A DNA stretch of 64,000 nt from the NCBI GenBank assembly GCA_019359235.1, contig JAHHHT010000008.1:62001-126000 (forward strand), read 5' to 3'. This DNA comes from Oscillatoria princeps RMCB-10 (lineage in GTDB: Bacteria > Cyanobacteriota > Cyanobacteriia > Cyanobacteriales > Oscillatoriaceae). Shown in pieces: positions 60,729 to 64,000 of the stretch (position 1 is its first letter; every line of letters begins with the position of its first letter). A model generated the notes under the pieces. That model saw nothing but the letters and a program-made list of their open reading frames with translations. It did no database searches and was not told where the DNA came from. The translations under genes were made by a program, and so were the position numbers.

Positions 60729-63700
60729 TTACCACGGGCTGCCAATCATGGTAAAACCAGACCAATAATAAGGATGGGATAGATTGTGGTTGCCCTCCTT
60801 GAGCAATTCTGCCGGCAGAGAAACGCCGGCACGAATCCCTGTTTGGCGCAACTCACCTTCTTCTATCCGCACGTCTCCCCTGATCATCGCCAGCTGAGCT
60901 TGACGCAACGCCTCCGCCTTAATTTTAGCATCAGCCAAGTGCTGGTAAAACTCCGCCATCAGCCCTAAGGTTCCCGCATCGCTAACATACCACAAACTGG
61001 CTACTGCTGTCTTGACTCCCGCCGCCACTGCAAAACCGGCAAACCCCAACTCCGCTTTTTCATCACCGACTGCAGTGCGACAAGCGGAAAGCACCAGCAA
61101 CTCCACCGGCGGATTATTCAGGCGAAGGTTGCGCAGCTCGTCGAGGCGCAACTTGTCGTTCCACAGCGCAATGTAAGAATTCTGGATTTCTCCGGGTTTG
61201 AATTCGCCATGTGTGGCTAGGTGAATGATATGATAGGGATGGTTATGGCGTTGCTCGATCAGGTTGTCTCGCGTGAAGTCCTGATTCAAGAAAGCTTTTC
61301 CCTGCCACAATTTTTGGGTAATTTCAGACAGCTCCACCGGCACGGCGAACAAGGGTTTTTGGTCGGGAAATTCGCTGGCACCCATTGCCAGGACTTGTTT
61401 CCCCTGTAAGGGTTGGTAGCGTGTATCCATTAAGCTGACGCTGGGGATTAAAGCGAGACTGTATTTTGACACGAGAAACTGTTTGCCGTCGTGCAGCGCC
61501 GCCACCGGCAACCCGCGCAATCCGGCATCCATACTAAACAGCAGGGTGTCGATTTTAGCTGCTTGCAATTCCGGCTCGATTGGGGCAATGAGCCACTGAT
61601 AGAGTTGAGCTGCCGGTTTTAAATAGCTGGTGGAATTTCGATAGACGGGGTTTGTAACTCTGTCGCGAAAGTCTGCGACAACTTTGAGGAGTTCCTCGCG
61701 AGAGGCTGCGGGGACAGTTTTGCGAATGGGGTGCCCTTCTGGCGGGAACATTACGAGTTCCAATTGGTCGGGGAGGGCACTCACATATATTATAGCAGAG
61801 CGGTTGCCGATTTGGGAAGCAATGGTTGACAGAGCGTCTCGGATGCTTTCTGCTGTTGTCAATTGGTTAGAGAGATTTTGCCCGAAGTAATTGGCAAATT
61901 CCTGCCCCCGGCTTTGCTCTAGTTGCGCTATGGCTTCAGGAGAACTGACTGCCAGTGGGCTACTGTTCAGGATATTGAGACTTGCTAAGAGTTGTTGGGG
62001 ACTGCTGCTGTTAGTGGTATCCTTATTATCGGGGGTGGAAGTTTTGCTGCTGGATACATTGGGGTTGATGCTGCTATCAGAAGTCACGGAATGAATTAGG
62101 TTATTAGACAGCACCGGCTTAGTTTCGGTTAGGGAAGACACCGGCATTGCGTTAGCGCTAGAAGGCGCGGTGCCTGGGTTTGTGGCAACCGGCACCGGCA
62201 GTGGGTTAACGCCTGAATTGATATTCACTTCTCCCGTATCTGTGTGAACTGCACCCGTGTTAATTTCTCCGGTGGCGCTAGTGAGGGTGATAGTACCACT
62301 TCCATTGGTGCCGGTGGAGGTGATATTGCCTGTAGTAATGCTGCCAACTGCTGTGTTGGTGATGTTGCCGGCAGTTCCACCTTGGGCGCTTGTGGTTTGG
62401 TTGCCGGTGGTTATATTGTTGCCGGCAGTGTTGGTGATGTTGCCGGAATTGCCGTTAGTGGCGCTGGTGGTTTGGTTGCCGGTGGTTATGTTGTTGCCGG
62501 CGGTGTTATTGATGTTGCCGGAATTGCCGTTGTTGGCGCTTGTGGTTTGGTTGCCGGTGGTTATATTGTTGCCGACAGTGTTGGTGATGTTGCCGGAATT
62601 GCCGTTGTTGGCAGAAGAGGTTTGCTCGCCGGCTGTCACGTCACCGCCGGCAGTGTTAGTGATATTGCCGGAATTGCCGTTAGTGGAAGTGGTGGTTTGG
62701 TTGCCGGTGTATAGGTTCTGACCCGCCGTGTTAATAATACTGCCGGTGGAAGTTCCCACAGAGCTGAGATTACCCGTGTAAATATTGCCGTTGAAGCCGG
62801 GGGCTGTAATTTTGATAGTGCCGCTGGGCCCGTTATTTGCTTGGGTGAGGATATTGTTTGTGGTGATGTTACTATTATTACTGGTCAAGGTAACATTCCC
62901 ACTCTGGGTGCTGCCATAGGAGGTAATCTCCCTTGTTGTGATGCTTCCTGGGCTGGTGAGGGTGATATCGCCGGCAGTGCCTTGGCTAGAATAGGTGTCT
63001 AGGTTGCCCCCGACTCCAATACTATTTGAACTGGCGCTGTTGATGGTAATATCGCCGCCGTGTAATAAGCCTTCTGAGCGGATGCCTGCGGTTTCGACGT
63101 GTCCGGCAGCATTGATTGTAACATCGCCGGCAGTGCCATCTATAGAATAGGAGTCTAGATTGCCGGCGCTGGTATTGATTTCTCCTTGCTTGCTGGTAAT
63201 GCTAATACTGCCGCCATGCTGGGGACCTCCCGAATGGATGCCACTGGTGATTACGTCGCCGCCTGTTGTCACATTGCCATAAACACTGGCCGTTACGTCG
63301 CCACCTGTTATGACATTACCATAGGCATTGATGGTAACATTGCCGGCAGTCCCTCCGGAAGACATGGTGTTGAGTGAGCCGGTCCTGGTATCTACCCCAC
63401 CGCTGCTGCTTGTTATTGTGATGTTTCCGCCGGTGCCGGTGCTCCCTTCAAGTGGGGTGAATTGCATCTCACGCTCGGACCACGACTGAACTGCAAAACC
63501 CGCCATTGACGTAATCTGCCCTGTCTTAATATCCCCAGAAGCCGTTAGGGTGACAGAACCCCCATTTCCCGAATCTGAATGAGAGGATAGGCTGCCACTG
63601 GTAGTATCGATAGCACCGGCTTTGCTGTCGATATTAATATCCCCTCCTGTTCCGTAGCTTTCTGATTCGATACTACTTGTCTTAATATCCCCAGAAGCCG

Positions 63701-64000
63701 TCAGGGTGACAGCACCCCCATTCTCCTCCGATGAAGAAGAGGTTAAGGGGCCACTATTAATCGCACCTGAGCTACTATTGAGGGTGATATTTCCCCCACC
63801 ACTGGCACCATAAGAGTTGATGAAACCTGTGTCAATATTTCCAGAAGCACTCAGGGTTACAGAACCAGCATTCCCCTGAGGGGAATCAGATTGTAGATTG
63901 CCCAATTGAGTGTTAATGGCTCCAGAGGCGATAAGGGTGATATCCCCCCCTCTGCCGGCACCTAACGAATAGGAGTCGATTTCACCTGTCTTGATATCTC
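60729..64000 (-). CDS. Secreted haemagglutinin-CHAT protein 3 (5' end beyond window)
   Basis: At least 1090 codons. The frame stays open to base 64000 (for example KTGEIDSYSLGAGRGGDITL just inside the edge), so the N-terminal signal and TPS domain lie outside. The stalk has the same unit types as paralog 2: GSVTLTASGDIKTG, and 23-residue NSGNITNTAGNNITTGNQTT units. A Pro/Ser/Thr linker (about 62000-62200) leads to the CHAT domain with HLATHGEFKPG and LVLSACRTAVGD, ending HPYYWSGFTMIGSPW. His and Cys are kept. All three paralogs have the last 117 residues from Cys at equal length. Confidence 0.9.
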   Translation of the reverse strand, partial: DIKTGEIDSYSLGAGRGGDITLIASGAINTQLGNLQSDSPQGNAGSVTLSASGNIDTGFINSYGASGGGNITLNSSSGAINSGPLTSSSSEENGGAVTLTASGDIKTSSIESESYGTGGDINIDSKAGAIDTTSGSLSSHSDSGNGGSVTLTASGDIKTGQITSMAGFAVQSWSEREMQFTPLEGSTGTGGNITITSSSGGVDTRTGSLNTMSSGGTAGNVTINAYGNVITGGDVTASVYGNVTTGGDVITSGIHSGGPQHGGSISITSKQGEINTSAGNLDSYSIDGTAGDVTINAAGHVETAGIRSEGLLHGGDITINSASSNSIGVGGNLDTYSSQGTAGDITLTSPGSITTREITSYGSTQSGNVTLTSNNSNITTNNILTQANNGPSGTIKITAPGFNGNIYTGNLSSVGTSTGSIINTAGQNLYTGNQTTTSTNGNSGNITNTAGGDVTAGEQTSSANNGNSGNITNTVGNNITTGNQTTSANNGNSGNINNTAGNNITTGNQTTSATNGNSGNITNTAGNNITTGNQTTSAQGGTAGNITNTAVGSITTGNITSTGTNGSGTITLTSATGEINTGAVHTDTGEVNINSGVNPLPVPVATNPGTAPSSANAMPVSSLTETKPVLSNNLIHSVTSDSSINPNVSSSKTSTPDNKDTTNSSSPQQLLASLNILNSSPLAVSSPEAIAQLEQSRGQEFANYFGQNLSNQLTTAESIRDALSTIASQIGNRSAIIYVSALPDQLELVMFPPEGHPIRKTVPAASREELLKVVADFRDRVTNPVYRNSTSYLKPAAQLYQWLIAPIEPELQAAKIDTLLFSMDAGLRGLPVAALHDGKQFLVSKYSLALIPSVSLMDTRYQPLQGKQVLAMGASEFPDQKPLFAVPVELSEITQKLWQGKAFLNQDFTRDNLIEQRHNHPYHIIHLATHGEFKPGEIQNSYIALWNDKLRLDELRNLRLNNPPVELLVLSACRTAVGDEKAELGFAGFAVAAGVKTAVASLWYVSDAGTLGLMAEFYQHLADAKIKAEALRQAQLAMIRGDVRIEEGELRQTGIRAGVSLPAELLKEGNHNLSHPYYWSGFTMIGSPW

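Overview
The window comes from a cyanobacterium, probably a filamentous Oscillatoriales-type species. The evidence is indirect: scattered HIP1 octamers (GCGATCGC, for example near 11498, 18662 and 19124), a PatA-type response regulator beside a CheA/MCP/CheW set, cobI, a DUF2555-like gene, FHA and WD40 Ser/Thr kinases, very large haemagglutinin-CHAT proteins, and many short palindromic and heptamer-type intergenic repeats.

Region 1 (1-9710, all minus strand) is part of a contractile injection system operon of the phage-tail-like eCIS/tCIS type. In transcription order (right to left) it holds a Pvc16/DUF4255 tail-terminator protein, a carboxypeptidase-regulatory-like (beta-sandwich) protein, two tail sheath proteins, a tube protein, a gpE-like assembly protein, a very small DUF6760-like protein with no ordinary start codon, a second tube protein, a 527-aa proline-rich protein with 21-residue repeats, a LysM tube-baseplate adaptor, a gpD-like hub, and a gpV/VgrG-like spike that runs off the left edge. 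Baseplate wedge genes, the AAA+ ATPase and any cargo would lie further left.

Region 2 (10.6-30.5 kb) is housekeeping and accessory sequence on both strands: an esterase that seems to start at CTG, coaBC, mltA, a Na+/H+ antiporter with a TrkA-type domain, an orphan antitoxin, a GST, a lipase, a NUDIX hydrolase, cobI, a TonB-like proline-rich protein, tRNA-Leu(UAG), an FHA-Ser/Thr kinase, a YgiT-type zinc-finger pair, and a kinase-WD40 gene broken by an internal deletion and frameshift. Gaps are full of palindromic and tandem repeats, and at least one gene remnant (DUF4351) ends at such an array.

Region 3 (30.8-38.0 kb, minus strand) is a chemotaxis/phototaxis operon of the Pix/Tax type: PatA-like response regulator, CheW, MCP, then hybrid CheA-REC. 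No stand-alone CheY is present. Region 4 (38.9-46.4 kb) holds glutathione reductase, a TPR protein, an ECF sigma factor / membrane anti-sigma / Spy-CpxP-like module with a sigma-E-like promoter in front, a YqiA-like esterase, a cyclase-family hydrolase and a BadF/GlcNAc-kinase-like ATPase.

Region 5 (46.5-64.0 kb, minus strand) is a tandem array of three paralogous secreted proteins. Two complete genes (1165 and about 3406 aa) have a Sec signal and a two-partner-secretion haemagglutinin domain, then a repeat-built beta-helix stalk, then a C-terminal CHAT (caspase-like) domain with the His/Cys pair kept. The third (over 1090 aa visible) has the stalk and CHAT domain and runs off the right edge. 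The stalk of the middle gene contains about ten near-identical 150-bp repeats. No TpsB/ShlB transporter is in the window. This array and the injection-system operon are the two most interesting parts.
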